DNA from: Dipteris shenzhenensis
Taxonomy: Eukaryota; Polypodiophyta; Polypodiopsida; Gleicheniales
Assembly: GCA_047967505.1 (NCBI GenBank)
Contig: CM106541.1
Length of the DNA stretch: 64,000 nt
Direction: 5' to 3' (one strand)
The notes beneath the pieces are model-generated. The model searched no databases and was not told the origin of the DNA. It worked only from the letters and a program-made list of their open reading frames with translations. Below, in pieces: positions 1-10,809 of the stretch. The first letter of the stretch is position 1. Each line of letters starts with the position of its first letter. The position numbers and the translations under genes are program-made.

Positions 1-660
1 GAGATTTGTTTAATGAGAAAAGATTAATTTGGTAGAATTTCTCTCAAGGAGAAAGCTATATGCAAGATATCAACTCAAAGTACTTAAGGAGTTTGTATAG
101 CTTGAGGACTCTTGCTTAATAATATTCTTAGGGCCTTCAGTGATAATAGAGACATTATCAATTATTTAAACCCGAAGTGGCCACCTTTTCATCTTCTTTG
201 TCTTCACCCGTATTTGCTTCTCAAAAACAAGTGTCTTCTTCCTCCTTTGGGGTTTTATGTGCATACAAATGTGAACATGGCTCTAGAGAAGCGAGGCCGA
301 AACCCTGCAAAAGCACGTAGACCAGTAGTTGAAGACGAGGGAAGGGGGGTGGACCAGCAGGTGTGGAAGGCGAGGAGGAGTAGGCATGGAGAAGGAGGGA
401 GAAAGGAGGGAGGAGCAGGAGGGAGGGGGGAGGAGGAGCAAGCATGGAGGATGAGGGAGGGGGAGGGGAATCCTTATTTTCTAAATTTTACGTTTAAATT
501 TTCATATTTTTCATAAAGTTAAATTTTAATTTATTTAAATTTTGCATTTTGTGATTCAAACAAATAAAAATTGAGTTTAGAATAATAAGAATTTACTTTG
601 TCAAAATGAAAGTTCTTATTAATGTGAATTTATTAGTTTTAAGTAAAGTTAATTTGAATT
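1..660. other. AT-rich region without a recognisable gene
   Basis: No coding region can be supported here. A reading frame across 112-516 is mostly a purine-rich (GGA/GAG) stretch at 330-470 and has no family signature. From 470 on the sequence is very AT-rich and leads into the telomere-like array. Confidence 0.6.
505..660. repeat. Left flank of telomere-like array, repeated on its right
   Basis: This AT-rich stretch shares blocks with 1398-1500 in the same orientation. Both have a 'tatttttcat(a/g)aagt(t/c)aaat' block followed by 'ttcttattaatgtgaat' and 'gtaagtaaa'-like blocks. The right copy lacks roughly 70 bases between the blocks. The array therefore sits between direct repeats. Confidence 0.6.
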
Positions 661-1370
661 TAAAAAGGGTTTGACTTAGGAGTTAGGTTTTAAGGTTTAG
701 GATTTGGGGTTTGGGTTTAAGGTTTGGGGATTGCGGGTTTAGGGATTAGGGGTTTAGGGTTCAGGGTTTAGGTTTTGGGCATTAGGGTTTAGGGTTTGGG
801 GATTAGGGTTTAGGGTTGAGGGTTTGGGTTTAGGGTTTAGAAGTTAGGGTTTTGGATTTTAGGTTTAGGGTTTAGGGTTTAGAAGGCCAAGATGAGGGTT
901 TAGGGGTTAGGATTTAGGGTTTTGGGGTTTGGGTTTAGGGTTTAGGGTTTGGGGGTTTTGGTTTAGGGATTAGAGTTTAGGGTTTAAGGGTTAGGGTTTA
1001 GGGTTTGGGGGTTAAGGTTTGGGTTTAGGATGGGTTTGGGGGTTAGGGTTTAGATTTTTGGGTTAGGTGTTAGGGTTTAGGGTTTGGAGATTAGGGTTTA
1101 AGGTTTAGGATTTTGGGGGTTTTGGTTTAGGGTGTAGGGTTTAGGGTTTATGGGTTAGGGTTTAGGGTTTAGGGGTTTGGGTTTAGGGTTTAGGATTTTG
1201 AGGTTAGGGTTTAGGGTTTACAGGTTTAGGTTTGGGTTGAGAGATTAGGGTTTATGGTTTGGGGGCTTGTGTGGTTTAGGGTTTAAGGGTTTGGCTTTAG
1301 AAGGCCAAGATTAGGGTTTAGGGGTTAGGGGTTAGGGTTTAGGGTTAAGGGTTTGGGGTTAGGGTTTAAG
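661..1370 (+). repeat. Interstitial telomere-like (TTTAGGG) degenerate array
   Basis: About 700 bases are dominated by TTTAGGG and its variants (GGTTTAGGG, TTAGGGG, TTTGGGG), the Arabidopsis-type plant telomere unit with the G-rich strand on the plus strand. Units are heavily diverged and no long perfect run survives. A non-telomeric insert, 'agaaggccaagat', occurs at about 879 and again at about 1299 in the same context, showing a higher-order duplication of about 420 bp. Ordinary sequence continues on both sides, so this is an internal array. Confidence 0.9.
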
Positions 1371-1397
1371 GTCTGCAATCAATTTTAATTTTTAGTT

Positions 1398-1500
1398 TTC
1401 ATTATTTTTCATGAAGTCAAATTTAAATTTATTGAGATTTTAACTTCTTATTAATGTGAATGTTAAATTCTTATGAGTTGTAAGTAAATTAGTTTTTGTA
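1398..1500. repeat. Right flank of telomere-like array, repeat of left flank
   Basis: Partner of the repeat at 505-660, in the same orientation and with an internal deletion. It suggests that the array and its flank form, or once formed, a longer repeat unit of about 850-900 bp. Confidence 0.55.
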
Positions 1501-1933
1501 AATAAAAATATTGTCTCATTTTTTAAATTTTTTGTCTCAATTGTAATTTTCTTTTTGAAACTCACAACCTAAGCATATCACGCCATGTAGACCTAGTTCA
1601 GGGTCATACAAATGAGATAGGAACTGGAGTGGATGTTACAGAACATGTAGTGTTGGATGAGGGTCATGTACACGTGGACGCTTACAAGGGATCTATATCT
1701 GAGATAGGAATTGAATTGGCTGAGACACGACATGCATCAGATGAGACGGGACATGCACATGCATCTCTCGTTCATGGTATTACTCACTTAGATGTATAAC
1801 GCATGAAGTTGACGGGATAACAGAACAAGTGCAGCCCTTGAGTATACATGAAGTGGAGACAATAGAAGAAGAAGAAGTAGGTTAATCTAGAGCAATTCAG
1901 ATAGAGCCCCTAAAAAATAAACCTTGACGTCAA

Positions 1934-2095
1934 ATGCAAAAGGCGAGTACTTCACGAGCTATAGTTCCAAGTCCTATGATAGCTACAAGTACTCAAAAAA
2001 TAGGTCGTTCATCTACAAAGAAAGGGCGAAGAGAAGAGGAAGAACACGAAGAGGATGCAGAGGGTCTTGAAATGGACTCAGATTCAGAAGCATAA
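1934..2095 (+). CDS. Short acidic-tailed reading frame, function unknown
   Basis: This 53-codon ATG-to-TAA frame has a Ser/Thr-rich first half, a basic patch (KKGRR) and an acidic tail of Glu/Asp ending in DSDSEA. That composition looks like the disordered end of a nuclear or transposon protein. No catalytic motif is visible, upstream sequence has stops in this frame, and it is probably a remnant. Confidence 0.2.
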   Translation: MQKASTSRAIVPSPMIATSTQKIGRSSTKKGRREEEEHEEDAEGLEMDSDSEA

Positions 2096-2295
2096 ATCTT
2101 TTCAATGAAGAACCTAAATCTTAGCTTGAATGAGACATTGATAGATGAGGATCCAAGATACATATGGAGCTAGAAGACTTACATTGTACATACTTCATCG
2201 GTGGTGAAAGCAAGCATATTCACCAATAGCAGGACCTTAGATATAGACTATGCTAGAAAGATTTTTCAAGATTTGATTAACCACTTGTTTCAAAT

Positions 2296-3054
2296 TTGAT
2301 AATCCATCAAAGGGCATATTGGCCAGTCAAAGGAGATTCTAGTCAATCCATCCCTTTGTTGGAGCCTCAACATTTTGACATGGAATTCACTAAGTTCCTT
2401 GGAAAACAAGTTCCCTCACATCAAGAAGGACAACATTTAGTGGATGATTCAAAACGACATCTAAAGGATGCCAAGAGAAATTTCTTAGCTCATTGCATAG
2501 AAAGACAGGTTTAGCAGTGGGTGGAGAGTGTCCTATAACTTCATGTTGTTCCTCCATGAAATTTTTGAACATGTCTCAATAGAAGAATATGCAAAGCTAG
2601 AGCTACAATATTTTATGGCTAAGAATGTTCACGATCTAACTGCTACCATTAGGAAACAACATGATATTAATGAAGGACCCAAGGGAGCCAAAGAAAAACA
2701 AGAGACAATTCAGTCTCCTTGTGTATCAGAGCCTCAAGCAGAGTTGCAACTTGCAAAGGAAGAAGAGAATGAGTTCATAGAAAAAGCATTACAGTCTCCA
2801 CCTAAATTAGAGTCTCAATGCATTCTTCCTACACAAGAAGTAGACAAGAAGTAGAGACTCAATGTGCATCTACAGCATCAAATCTAGCGGAGGAAGAGAT
2901 TAAGTCTATCTCGAGCTCAGCCCTACCAGGCTTGTTACAAATTGCACCAGAAGTAGAAACTCATTGTACACCATCTACACAAGAAGTAGAGACTCAATGT
3001 ATTCTTAGAGCATCACAGCCTCAAGAGGATTCATCAGACTCTATTCCATTGTAA
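2296..3054 (+). pseudogene. Broken reading frames with VETQC repeats, unknown
   Basis: Three adjoining or overlapping frames (2296-2514, 2528-2854, 2818-3054) look like pieces of one protein. The second and third overlap with a shift near 2840, and the phrase 'VETQC' or 'ESQC' recurs before and after it. The composition is Glu/Gln/Ser-rich with no recognisable domain. It may be a decayed transposon accessory protein. I do not recognise the family. Confidence 0.25.
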
Positions 3055-3262
3055 AGCATCTAGATGACGTAAGAAACATAAGTCCTTGAATATTTTTACC
3101 TTGTTTTTGTTGACTAATGATGGTGTTTTTTTAAGTTATATTAAATGTTACAATACATTAGGATATTTACTTATAGTATTTATTCCATTTGTATTATTAT
3201 TTGATTATACGTGAATACATAAGGGGCATTCTCTCATGGATACATAAGGGATATTTATCATG

Positions 3263-3760
3263 GATACACTTGATGAGAATTTGTGACTCAAAACAATAAG
3301 TGTGATAACTATATTATTCTTGTCTTCAATTACTTTATTTCATAGATTTAAATGTATTCAAAATCTATCCTCTCATATGTCTCTCACATTACGATCTTGC
3401 ATCTTTTACTTCACTCAATCGACAACTCACCTCTCTAAATTTATTTAATCGGGTTCACTTTATTCAAAGTCTAACTTATTATATACAATAGATATCTTGT
3501 GATGAGAATCTAATAATTATATCATTAGACTTGTGTTCCATCACTTTATTTTATAGATTTCAATGTACTTAAAATCATATGTCTTGCATTACGGTCTTGC
3601 ATCTGTAAGTCTAACTTATTATATATAAATATCTCATGATAAGAATCTAATAATTATATCATTCTTGTGTTCCATCACTTTATTTTATAGATTTCAATGT
3701 ACTCAAAATCTATAGTCTCACATGTCTCGCATTATGGTCTTGCATCTGTTTCTTCACACA
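3263..3760. repeat. Tandem repeat, about 140 bp, three copies
   Basis: Copies start at about 3263, 3471 and 3611. The last two are 140 bp apart and nearly identical, sharing 'ctaacttattatata', 'gagaatctaataattatatcat' and 'cggtcttgcatctgt'-type blocks. The first copy is longer (about 205 bp) and more diverged. The repeat is AT-rich and not coding. Confidence 0.75.
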
Positions 3761-3931
3761 ATCTGGTAGTCTAGCAGAGTAATATTCTAGTAGTCTAGCA
3801 TTCTCCAACTATCATCTTAGCGACATCTCAACCTCTCCCAATTCTTTATTCTTAATATTTTATCTCACATTATGAGTCTGTAGTTCTATATATCCTTCTC
3901 TAGTCATTCGTCTTCTACATCTCTGCTGCAG

Positions 3932-4110
3932 CTTTACATTCAAACACTTCTTCCACTTTGCTCTCATTACCTTCGTCCTCTCCTCAAGCTTACTCCTTCC
4001 ATCTTGCTTGCAGTCCTACAGCCAAACACTTCTTCCACTTTGCTCTCATTACCTTCCTCCTCTCCTCAATCTTACTCCTTCCATCTTGCCCGTAGCCTTA
4101 CTCTAGAACT
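3932..4110. repeat. 82-bp tandem duplication
   Basis: The segment from 3941 ('caaacacttcttccac...') recurs from 4023 with few changes, a period of 82 bp. Pieces of a third, weaker copy follow to about 4170. The composition is pyrimidine-rich and no reading frame is supported. Confidence 0.75.
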
Positions 4111-4237
4111 CAAGTCTACTCCCATTATCATTCTTGCACTCATCTCATAGCCTTACTCTCAAACTCTTCTTCCATCTCGGCTTACTCCCTCACTATCTCT
4201 TGTTCATGTGGTCCATATTCTCGTAGCTTAAAGCTTC

Positions 4238-4412
4238 ATGGATCTTTCTGAAGTCATCAATTCTGTGGAGGAAGCCATTAGCACCAACAAAGATTGGATT
4301 ACTGAGAATGAGGTGAACAGAGAGTAGAGAAAGAGACAGCGATCTCCATTAACCCAAGACAAAAAGGAGGAATTTGCTGCTCAAAAGTGCCTAGAGAAGG
4401 AGGAGAGAGAAT
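4238..4412 (+). pseudogene. Interrupted small reading frame, unknown
   Basis: An ATG at 4238 opens a hydrophilic frame of 29 codons to TAG at 4325. The same frame then continues for 28 more codons of charged, helix-like sequence to TAA. It looks like the start of a protein with an internal stop. No family is recognised. Confidence 0.2.
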
Positions 4413-5230
4413 AAGTAGGTCTACTTGCGAAATACATAGGTTACTTTCATATAGGAGAGAGCTAACAGACTATCTAAGTGAGGTTACGTTGCGTGTGGCT
4501 CGGTATGGGAGATTTCCACCCCAGGAAGCATAAGCCATACGGAATCAAGAAAGTGCTATATAGGAGAAATTTTATAATTCCTTACTTCTCTTCTGTAGTT
4601 TTAACTCCATCGATCATGATGAGATGGTCTCAGCCCTTGAATGGGTTGAATCTAGGATATCAGTGGCAAATATTAATGCCTTTCAATGAGAGACTTATTG
4701 TAACTTTTGGTGTTTGTAAAACCATTATAAATATTGTGAGAGTTTACTTAATATTGTAACTTTTAAAGGTGTTTGTTAACACCATTGTAAATATGACGAG
4801 ATTTTACAACTTCTAAATCTTATCTTTTGGTGTAACTTATTTGTCACATTAAATTTTATAATTTTTATTTCATCTCCTTTAAAAATATCTAAAAATTGCT
4901 TGTTTTTATGTTTTCATATGTGCTTTGAAGAGTGGGTTTTTTCTTAAATTTTATCCAAAAACTAGTCCAAAAGTGTATGTAAAAATGAAATTGGACATTG
5001 ACAAGTCCAAAATTAATAAAATAAGTGTTTGAAGGAACAACAAAGGAACATAGATGGAAAGCCACGGTAGCAACAACATTTCTCCAACCTATTGTCCTGC
5101 AAAAGATATAGTCATTTTGCAATTTGTTTCTCAGTGACCCAAGATTGTCGTACAAGAGATTGATTGATTGGAGGAGGTACTTTGTGTTCCACAACATTGA
5201 CCCGAGATTGTCATTTTGAGGATGGGTTGA

Positions 5231-5476
5231 TTGCAGGAGGAACTGTGGGAAGGCCTTCCATATTATAAGGACCCACAGTTTATTGCAAAGTATATTGCGG
5301 AAGGCTCCCACTATGCTCTATGTTGTGCCATTGGCCTGAAAGCCTTGCGTGAATTAAAAAAGTTCTTCATGGATCGCACACTTGATCTCTTAGAGCTTTG
5401 GCTACTCTGTTTTTTTATTTTCACCCGTCTTTTTTTTTGTTTTGACTTCAACCTCATAACCACTTTTTCATTTTGA
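5231..5476 (+). CDS. Short unassigned reading frame
   Basis: This 81-codon frame has an ordinary-looking first part (aromatic and charged residues, 'EGLPYYKDPQF') and then a hydrophobic Phe/Leu-rich tail. It could be a captured exon or transposon remnant. The opposite strand is also open at 4889-5311, and I cannot tell which strand, if either, was coding. Confidence 0.2.
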   Translation: MQEELWEGLPYYKDPQFIAKYIAEGSHYALCCAIGLKALRELKKFFMDRTLDLLELWLLCFFIFTRLFFCFDFNLITTFSF

Positions 5477-5659
5477 GTGAAACAAATTCAAAATGTATAA
5501 GGGTAAATCTTGGATACATATTACTTGGGTAGTTTTTAGGGGTTGACCACCCCTCTAATACAGGATAAGTGTTTGCAAACATGGTGTTTGGTTGCACACT
5601 AGGACATTAAGTACCACCAGTGTGGTGGTTTGCTTCTATTTTTGCTAGTATTACTTTAC

Positions 5660-6255
5660 TCACACATTATCTTTGTGTATCTTTGCTAGAGTTCCAACAC
5701 GCTGACATAGAAGACTATCCAACTCAGTTGAATGATGAGAGGTGGACATGTTAGGTCGTATGAAAGAAGAATGAGAAGACCGGGCTCAATGAACTCTACT
5801 ACACACCTCATGAATGTCATATACAATTCATTCATTCAGGATTTAGGATTCGTTTACAATTCATTTGTTTAGGAGTTTACATAGATTCTTGTGACACCGT
5901 CTTGGTAATTAGCTATCGTAATTACCTACACTCTACTGAGCATGCAAGCCTGATGATTGCTAGTAATTAACTGCACTCTACTGAGCATGCAAGCTCGGTG
6001 ACTGATAATTAACTGCACTCTATTGATCATGCAAGCCCGATGGTGGTAACTGGCAAGTGAGTAATTGCAAGTCCTCACATAGATTCTTATGATACCACCC
6101 CATGTATTTTTTATTCTTTTTTGAACTTCCATGTATGGAAGTCATTGCTTGCATATTATCTTTGCATATCTTTTCTAGAGTTCCAACACATTGACAAAGA
6201 ATAATACCCACCTCAGCCAAATGATGGGAGGTGGACATTTTAGGTTGTATGAACT
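5660..6255. repeat. Direct duplication about 490 bp apart
   Basis: The segment at about 5668-5765 ('...ctagagttccaacacgctgacatag' through 'gatgagaggtggacatgttaggt') recurs at about 6158-6250 with roughly 15% change. Short blocks near 5890 and 6083 ('gattcttgtgac' and 'gattcttatgat') are also shared. The pair may be ends of a small non-autonomous element, but no coding or primer site was seen between them. Confidence 0.55.
5918..6056. repeat. Minisatellite, about 45 bp, three copies
   Basis: Three successive copies of a unit built on 'taattaactgcactctactgagcatgcaagc' lie between the arms of the duplication above. The open frame on the minus strand (5926-6132) merely reads the repeat ('HRACM...SRVQLI') and is not considered a gene. 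Confidence 0.8.
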
Positions 6256-7344
6256 CTCTCCCTATTTAAGTGTAGTGCAGACACAACTAAGAGCTCACTA
6301 TGAAATCTAGCCCAAAAACTCTATACACAGATCCACCTATTGCAAATCTATGGCATACTCAAAAGACTTTGGAATGTTCATGTTCTATTTGAGAACAATG
6401 TTGGATGACCTCCTGGCAAAACCAAACCTGAAGAAGAGGGAGGATAATAGATACAAGGAGGACATGCTTCACAATTGGCTGTATGACTTGGAGTTGCTCG
6501 GCAAACATGGTGAATAATAGTTTTCTTGGCTATTGTTTTTCCTACTCCTTTAAGGTACTTGGCTGATCCTCTCATGACTATCCAATCATTCAAGCTGTAG
6601 GTGCAAGGCACCCCTTCACCCAGTCCATTTTTGCACCTATGGGACACAGAGGACATGTATGGTCTCCTCACCATGCTTGTACGGAGGTCACAATAGCAAG
6701 AGTGGACCTGAAACTACAGCTTGGAGGGAGAGAGAGGGAGAGGGAGGGAAGGTATAGAGGGTGCAATTGAAGGTGGAGAGAAGCTCCAAGAGGTGTTGTA
6801 GCTAGGAATGGAGGGAGAAAGAGTGAGGGGTGATCCCGTAGGGTCAATCTATGACACAAACCTGCCAAGCGTGCTTGAGTTGAGCTCTCCCCACTCGTCA
6901 TGCTCCCACAATAGCATAATCAGGAGCCCCTAGTGTGGTCGCAACAAAGGTGGCCGCATCGTCCATCGATGAGATCTCTATCCACTACGGGATCCCTCGA
7001 ACTCTGATATTGAGAGCCTTAGTGGCCCCCCGCTGCTGCTCCAAAAGGGTAGCCTAAACAATTGCCTTTGCAAGTTCCCGTTTCACTACCCATTTGGACG
7101 TCTATGCTATGGCTAACTTCATGGTCGCTATCTAGTTCTCCATGTTAAAGTGAAGGATCGAGCACTCCAAGTCTAGATGCATGAAGAGTTTTTTAAACTG
7201 TGATTTTATTCATCATAGTCAAATGATTTTCTGTCATTCAAAAACATAACAGATTCTCATAGATTGAAGATTCAAATTAGTTCCATTTCAGATTAACAAA
7301 GAATTTGAATTAATGCACTATTTAACCGAATTGTACATATAGAT
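6256..7344. other. No recognisable feature
   Basis: Reading frames on the minus strand (6378-6901) have biased composition and no motif. A purine-rich patch lies at 6720-6800. Nothing else is supportable before the Helitron relic. Confidence 0.5.
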
Positions 7345-7704
7345 TTGAGTCTCAATATGGAAGTTTCTACATCATGTAAGGATTTTGAATTGATTTACCC
7401 TTTCTTTAAAGTTTATCCAAAAAACAAGTGCATTTTCAAGTGCTTAAGTCATTCTCTAAATTATCATGTAACAAGTAATATAATTAGAGATGTTGTCATT
7501 AAAAGAATGATAACAAAGATCATAGCTGAAGTAAACAATCCAGCAGATTGTCAAAAAATAAAAAATGAAAGTACATTGTTTCAGTACTTGTACCCGGGCA
7601 CTAAAACCTTGCAAGATTACTTGAAATTACTTCAAGATAATTCAATGTATCTATCTCCTTTGGATAGCATGCTTTACAAATCTGTTGTAGAAATTTTCAA
7701 CTAA
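7345..7704 (+). pseudogene. OTU-like cysteine peptidase segment of Helitron
   Basis: The 119-residue frame contains 'NKCIFKCLSHSLN' followed by 'IIRDVVIKRM'. This lines up with the OTU catalytic Cys block (family pattern D-G-N-C-x-F-R-x-L-S) and the following helix with Ile-Arg-x-x-Val. Cys and the flanking Phe and Leu are kept, but the D-G pair is replaced, so activity is doubtful. OTU peptidases accompany Rep/helicase in some plant and animal Helitrons. The start at 7345 is an ORF boundary, not a proven initiation site. Confidence 0.5.
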
Positions 7705-7856
7705 ATTGAGATTTATCATAACAACAACAAGATAGATTATCAAAAGTACATGAATAGTTCTAATGTAAAACAAAATGTACTTCAACTTATTATTCACTAT
7801 CCACAAATGTTTGTATTTCCATGCACATTCAGCAAGGCATTTAATAAGAAGAAATT

Positions 7857-8096
7857 TTGGACGTGTCTTCATTAACAAATACAGTCTTGAAGGATCCAAA
7901 GCATAGTTTGAGGGACATAGGCAAATCTTTCCAAGATATGTATCCTACAACTAAGATGTCTTTGCATATAATTATAGCTAAAGTTAGAGACTTGAATGTT
8001 GTTCAAGCAAGTGTGGGATATGAAGGCAAAGAAGCAGAAAATATTGAACTTGTGTCAAATTCTCTAGTAAATGAACAAACAAATGGGCAAACATAA
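7857..8096 (+). pseudogene. Helitron linker fragment, unassigned
   Basis: A 79-residue frame between the OTU-like and DUF6570-like segments, rich in Lys/Asp/Ser and ending in an Asn/Gln-rich tail. It lies in the expected order for the RepHel N-terminal region, but no motif identifies it. Confidence 0.3.
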
Positions 8097-8254
8097 AAAA
8101 GAGGATCTTCCAAAAGAAAAAGAAACATAATTGTTGATGAAAATATAGACAAGGATGAGTATAGTGCTTTGTTTGGTAACCCTTCAAAATTCATTATTAA
8201 ATATCTAAATCAATAAAGGCTACTCCTTGTTTCCAATGTTACTCTTGTGAATGT

Positions 8255-9131
8255 ATGTTTTTCAAGAAACAAACTATCTTTTTGAAAAAGGATATCTTCA
8301 ATTGGATACAACACAATCGTGAAGAAAATGACTTCCAATTTCAAACAAAGTTTTATCGAATTTGTAAGGAGTGTCGTAAATTTATTTCAATCAATAAACT
8401 TTTGAAATATTTCACACCTGACCACATTAAAGTTAACAAAGAAATAGTAGAGGTGTCTATTTTGAATGATATTGAGGAAAGTCCCATGTATAACATTCAC
8501 ACAAATAAGGGAACTATCTTTTGATGGTCAATTAGGAGTAAAGGGTAGTGTAGTGAATGTTATGGAAGACACTACAAAAATACAAAATATTTTACCGTGC
8601 TTCATTGATGAGGAGGCAAACATACTAATTGGAATTAAAAAGAAAATGGAATACAAATCTTCATTTATGATTGGACACGTACGACCTAATATTTTAATGG
8701 GTGCAATGTACAAATTAATTAACACTTCCTTATATAAAACCAACAACATTGTCTTAAATATGGAATGGTACAACCACATGAACATGTTAAATCAACCAAA
8801 AGAGTATGAAAATGAGAGTGAAAACCAAGAAGGAGAAAATTTAGAAGAAAATGACATAGAAATAGATACATTAATTCACAATTTTATCTCCTCAAAGCAA
8901 GTAATAGATTACCAAGACACAATTCACTTTGTTGCACCATGTCAGAATCAAAAACCACTAGGTCTATTCCATGATAAGCATAGTGAGGAATTGAACTTCC
9001 CAACACTATTCTTTGGAGCTCTAAGGGAAATTGGTAACAAAAAATTGACATACATGGACATTTTAAAATGGGAACTTACACACAAGTCTTTAAAGTTTAG
9101 CCAAAACATCCCCAATCTCTTCTTCAAGTAA
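8255..9131 (+). pseudogene. DUF6570-like N-terminal segment of Helitron RepHel
   Basis: Two overlapping frames (8255-8524, 8466-9131) form one protein with a shift near 8490. The first has Cys-x-x-Cys pairs (YSCEC, CKEC) typical of the zinc-ribbon-like start. The second reads 'FTQIRELSFDGQLGVKGSVV', then 'VNVMEDTTKI', then 'HVRPNILMGAMYKLI', and later 'HDKHSEELNFPTLFFG'. These resemble the 'QIR..G.GQ.G.KG..VNVP.D' and 'SEELSFP.I..G' conserved stretches of Helitron proteins. It ends at a stop at 9129-9131. Confidence 0.55.
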
Positions 9132-9560
9132 ATCATCCTCACTTGAACCCATATAAGGTTTTGGGTCGAACTCTGAAATCATGGCTAATCTTGGATGCTT
9201 GATGCGATGTGAGATGCGCCGCCAAGTTTGCTACATGGACATTCGACTGTACTAACCTTGAAAGAAGAGTCACCAACATGTCAAGAGTGATATGTCGAGA
9301 AGGTGAGTGTTGTTTAGGAGCTTGGGATTCATATTCCATAATGTGTCTCTACTTAAGAAAAGACTTAGCAACTAAGAAAAGCAGGGTGAACAGAAGATAA
9401 ATGAAAGAGCACAAGAAAGCAGGCAAAAGGGCATCCAGCAAACACTATCGCTTTCCATCCAATCTTGTCTATTTAAGCCTGTACAAGCCAAGGCCTCAAA
9501 CAAGTGATGCAATCCATTTGGGTTAGACTACGCAAAGGAACTTTTTAAACTAAACATCTC
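9132..9560. other. Gap within Helitron coding order
   Basis: This stretch breaks the Helitron protein between the DUF6570-like part and the Rep domain. It holds no matching frame and may be a small secondary insertion or heavily decayed sequence. Confidence 0.4.
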
Positions 9561-10249
9561 ACTGGAAGGGATGTTACAGGAAACACTAACATTGAAAGAA
9601 TTCTTAAATCAAACATAGGATACCAAGATTTTGAGTCTTTAAGAACATCTTCGGATTACAAAGAGAAACTCCAAAAGGAATCATTTGCAATGATGTGCCA
9701 ATTGGGACCACCTACATCTTTTATTACATTCTCTTGTGAAGAACGCCTATGGTACCCTCTTGTGAGTTGCCTAAAAGCAAACTACAACACAAACTTCCAA
9801 CATCCCAATAATGAAACAGAAGCAACGTGCAATGTCTAATTAGAGAGAACCCAATAGTCTGTGCAAGGTACTACAATCACAGGCTTGATCAAATGATCAA
9901 CACAATGAAAAAAGATAATGGAATAGTAGGCAATATTAAAGATTATTTCTTTGTAATAGAGTTCCAAAGCAGGGGAAGCCAACATGAGCATTGGTTAATT
10001 TGGATTGATGATGCTCCAATATTTAACAAAAACAATGACGAATGTGTTTGTACCTTCATTGGCAAGTACATATGTTGTGATAGAGACCTTCTCAACAACA
10101 ACATGAGAGATATTCAAACACATAAGCACACATCCACATGCTCTTTAAAAAAAAACTCAAAATGCCGTTTTAACTACCCAAAACCACCCTTGCATAAAAC
10201 TATGTTGTTGTTACCCTTGGAAAGCCATAATATGACAATACACAAATAA
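9561..10249 (+). pseudogene. Helitron Rep (Helitron_like_N) HUH region
   Basis: From 9561 a frame reads 'GRDVTGN...' through 'AMMCQLGPPTSFITFSC', matching the 'QLG.PT.F.T.S' stretch that opens the Helitron Rep domain. It stops at about 9837, and the next frame (from 9827) continues with 'FFVIEFQSRGSQHEHWLIW', the relaxase motif. The two metal-binding His codons are at 9983-9985 and 9989-9991, with Glu rather than a hydrophobic residue between them. A Cys/His-rich stretch follows ('CSLKKNSKCRFNYPKP'), as in the family. HUH endonucleases nick single-stranded DNA. Confidence 0.8.
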
Positions 10250-10261
10250 AATTTTCAAAAG

Positions 10262-10745
10262 GTGCAAAATAGTTTAAACAACATTTCCTCAAGCACCACG
10301 ACATCAACTGAGGAATGGATACAAGAACAAGGCATGGATATAGACACATACATATTATCAATTAGATTTCAATTGAAGAAGCCAACATTGTTTCTAAAAA
10401 GACATCCAAAAGACATCTTTACAAATGCTTTTAACAAGAAGATATCATATTTGTGGCAGTTAAATATTGACATACAATATATCATGGATCCTTACGGTTC
10501 TGCATCGTATTGCACATCTTACATCACAAAATTGGACAATACAACAACAAAGAACTTGCAAGATACAATGAAGGAATGTTTGCAAGATGGTGCAGATACA
10601 CAAAACTGAATGAGAAAATTAGGAAATGCTTTCTTACATGCTCAACAAATGAGTGCACAACTAGCTTCTTTCATATGCTTGTCCTTACCATTATACAAAT
10701 CTTCACGTGAATTCCATTTTATCAACACAAATGAGCCCAACAATA
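10262..10745 (+). pseudogene. Helitron Rep two-tyrosine region, truncated
   Basis: The frame contains 'LWQLNIDIQYIMDPYGSASY' and then the Y-x-x-x-Y-x-x-K signature ('YCTSYITK') with Tyr codons at 10508-10510 and 10520-10522 and Lys at 10529-10531, the Y2 nucleophile pair of Helitron Rep. After a stop the frame continues as 'GNAFLHAQQMSAQLASF', 'SSREFHFINT' and 'EPNNRAL', the usual stretch just before the helicase. It then runs into a TG microsatellite. The catalytic tyrosines are intact although the protein is not. Confidence 0.75.
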
Positions 10746-10755
10746 GAGCTTTAAT

Positions 10756-10756
10756 A

Positions 10757-10787
<31 letters not shown>

Positions 10788-10790
10788 GCA
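10756..10790. repeat. (TG)n microsatellite
   Basis: About 16 uninterrupted TG units plus a CG/TG tail. It lies exactly at the end of the recognisable Helitron coding sequence. Confidence 0.95.
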
Positions 10791-10809
10791 GTAGAAGCAC
10801 ACCTAGTGC

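Larger units (their letters stand above)
7345..10745 (+). mobile_element. Decayed Helitron (Helentron-like) with truncated Rep protein
   Basis: Successive plus-strand fragments match, in order, domains of Helitron RepHel proteins: an OTU-like peptidase segment (7345-7704), a DUF6570-like segment (8255-9131), the Helitron_like_N Rep region with the HxH motif (9561-10249), and the part carrying the two relaxase tyrosines (10262-10609) with its continuation (10610-10745). Coding stops where a TG microsatellite begins, and the SF1/Pif1-type helicase is absent. Frameshifts at about 8466-8524 and 9827-9836 and a non-coding gap at 9132-9560 show that it is dead. Helitron termini were not identified. 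Rolling-circle transposition is the known role of the family; domain assignments here are by eye. Confidence 0.75.

Noticed and set aside
112-516. 134-residue open frame at the left end
   Set aside because: Second half is a purine-rich low-complexity run; no motif; opposite strand equally open.
661-1370. Chromosome end
   Set aside because: Units are degenerate, the G-rich strand points into the window, and ordinary sequence lies on both sides.
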